Shown one piece after another: positions 63,480 through 64,000 of a DNA stretch of 64,000 nt; within the stretch, counting starts at the first letter, position 1; the number at the start of each line of letters is the position of its first letter. Made by a program: the position numbers and the translations under genes. Origin of the DNA: Aplectana chamaeleonis (lineage: Eukaryota > Nematoda > Chromadorea > Rhabditida > Cosmocercidae); NCBI GenBank assembly GCA_029168955.1, contig JAPDOI010000133.1:366001-430000 (forward strand). Reading direction: 5' to 3'. Under the pieces are notes generated by a model that was not told the origin of the DNA, ran no database searches, and saw only the letters and a program-made list of their open reading frames with translations.

Positions 63480-64000
63480 GAAAAATGATATTTTCTCGCA
63501 TTTTTTCTAATTTTTGAGGAGAATTTTATTGTTCCCGACTGTTCCTATCAATATTCTATAAATTCTTCCACCATCTGTACTTTTCCACCTATCAACCTTT
63601 TATCACTCCCAACGCACCTCATTGAAACCGCAATAACAACTGAATAGAAGACCAATTCAGGATGAGTTTTCCTGTGTTTTTCCTCCTCACACTCAGCAGC
63701 CTCCGCCGCGCAGCAAAGCAATCAACACACACGGCCGCGGGCTGCCGTCAGTCGAGTGTGAATTACATAGTCGCCAGCACACTAGAACAAGTTACCAAGT
63801 CAAAAAAGTAGCGCACAAACACATGTGATATAGGCGGAGCCCATCGGAGAACTCGCCCCCGCCCATTTCTTGTTCACTCAGGCAGCGTGCTCAGTGAACA
63901 CAGGAAATGTTTGCCTTTTCCATCAATACATTCTTAGATTTTCCGCGAAACCTAACGATTTCTCACTAGTAAACTCATAGAAGGCGAGTAATGAGGCAGA
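63480..64000. other. Right edge, nothing recognised
   Basis: AT-rich to 63650, then GC-richer (CTCAGCAGCCTCCGCCGCGCAGC, GGCGGAGCCCATCGGAG). It could be a promoter of a gene beyond the edge. No exon seen. Confidence 0.3.

Overview
The window looks like nematode nuclear DNA, most likely from a Caenorhabditis-type rhabditid. The protein-coding signal is broken into short exons with the nematode splice consensus (TTTCAG acceptors, GT donors). The four reconstructed genes all have nematode or animal homologues. The LINE is of the C. elegans RTE-1 type, and the intergenic DNA and introns are full of small palindromic MITEs with TA or TTA target duplications. No bacterial operons, CRISPR arrays or rRNA are visible, and I did not find a tRNA by eye.

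Four genes could be rebuilt exon by exon with consistent reading phase. (1) 385-3953, minus: the amino-terminal part of an ERp44-type thioredoxin protein (CRFS motif), running off the left edge. (2) 11751-17789, plus: a complete 252-residue PAP2 lipid phosphatase of the PLPP6/7 type, with all three catalytic motifs and a 7-nt first coding exon. (3) 19471-29832, minus: a complete 487-residue ICA69/RIC-19 homologue in 12 exons. (4) 38596-49548, plus: a SNIP1-type FHA-domain protein of about 986 residues in 19 exons, with an unusually long SR/RS-like amino-terminal half. Genes 1 and 2 are divergent, 2 and 3 convergent, and 3 and 4 divergent. From memory, C. elegans ric-19 and its SNIP1 homologue lie on the same chromosome I cosmid (C32E8), so 3 and 4 probably reflect conserved microsynteny. 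All four proteins act in basic cell functions (ER quality control, lipid dephosphorylation, dense-core vesicle/Golgi traffic, RNA processing). They do not form an operon.

The rest is repeats. At least fifteen palindromic or terminal-inverted-repeat families are present, several with 2-7 copies: a CAG/CTG-rich 200-240 bp family, a CTGTGC family, a GTCCGAAT family, and others. A TTA-flanked 1.08 kb element fills almost all of PLPP intron 2. Long foldback elements lie at 2.0-3.0 kb and 45.1-46.0 kb, the second with another MITE in its centre.

Right of 49.5 kb no gene could be built. That part holds a degenerate ~50-bp minisatellite with core CCACCCATGAAG (five arrays window-wide, both orientations), a 1.85 kb CATAA pentamer satellite, and a full-length but frameshifted RTE-type LINE (59937-63209) with a 10-bp target duplication, inserted in one of the minisatellite arrays.
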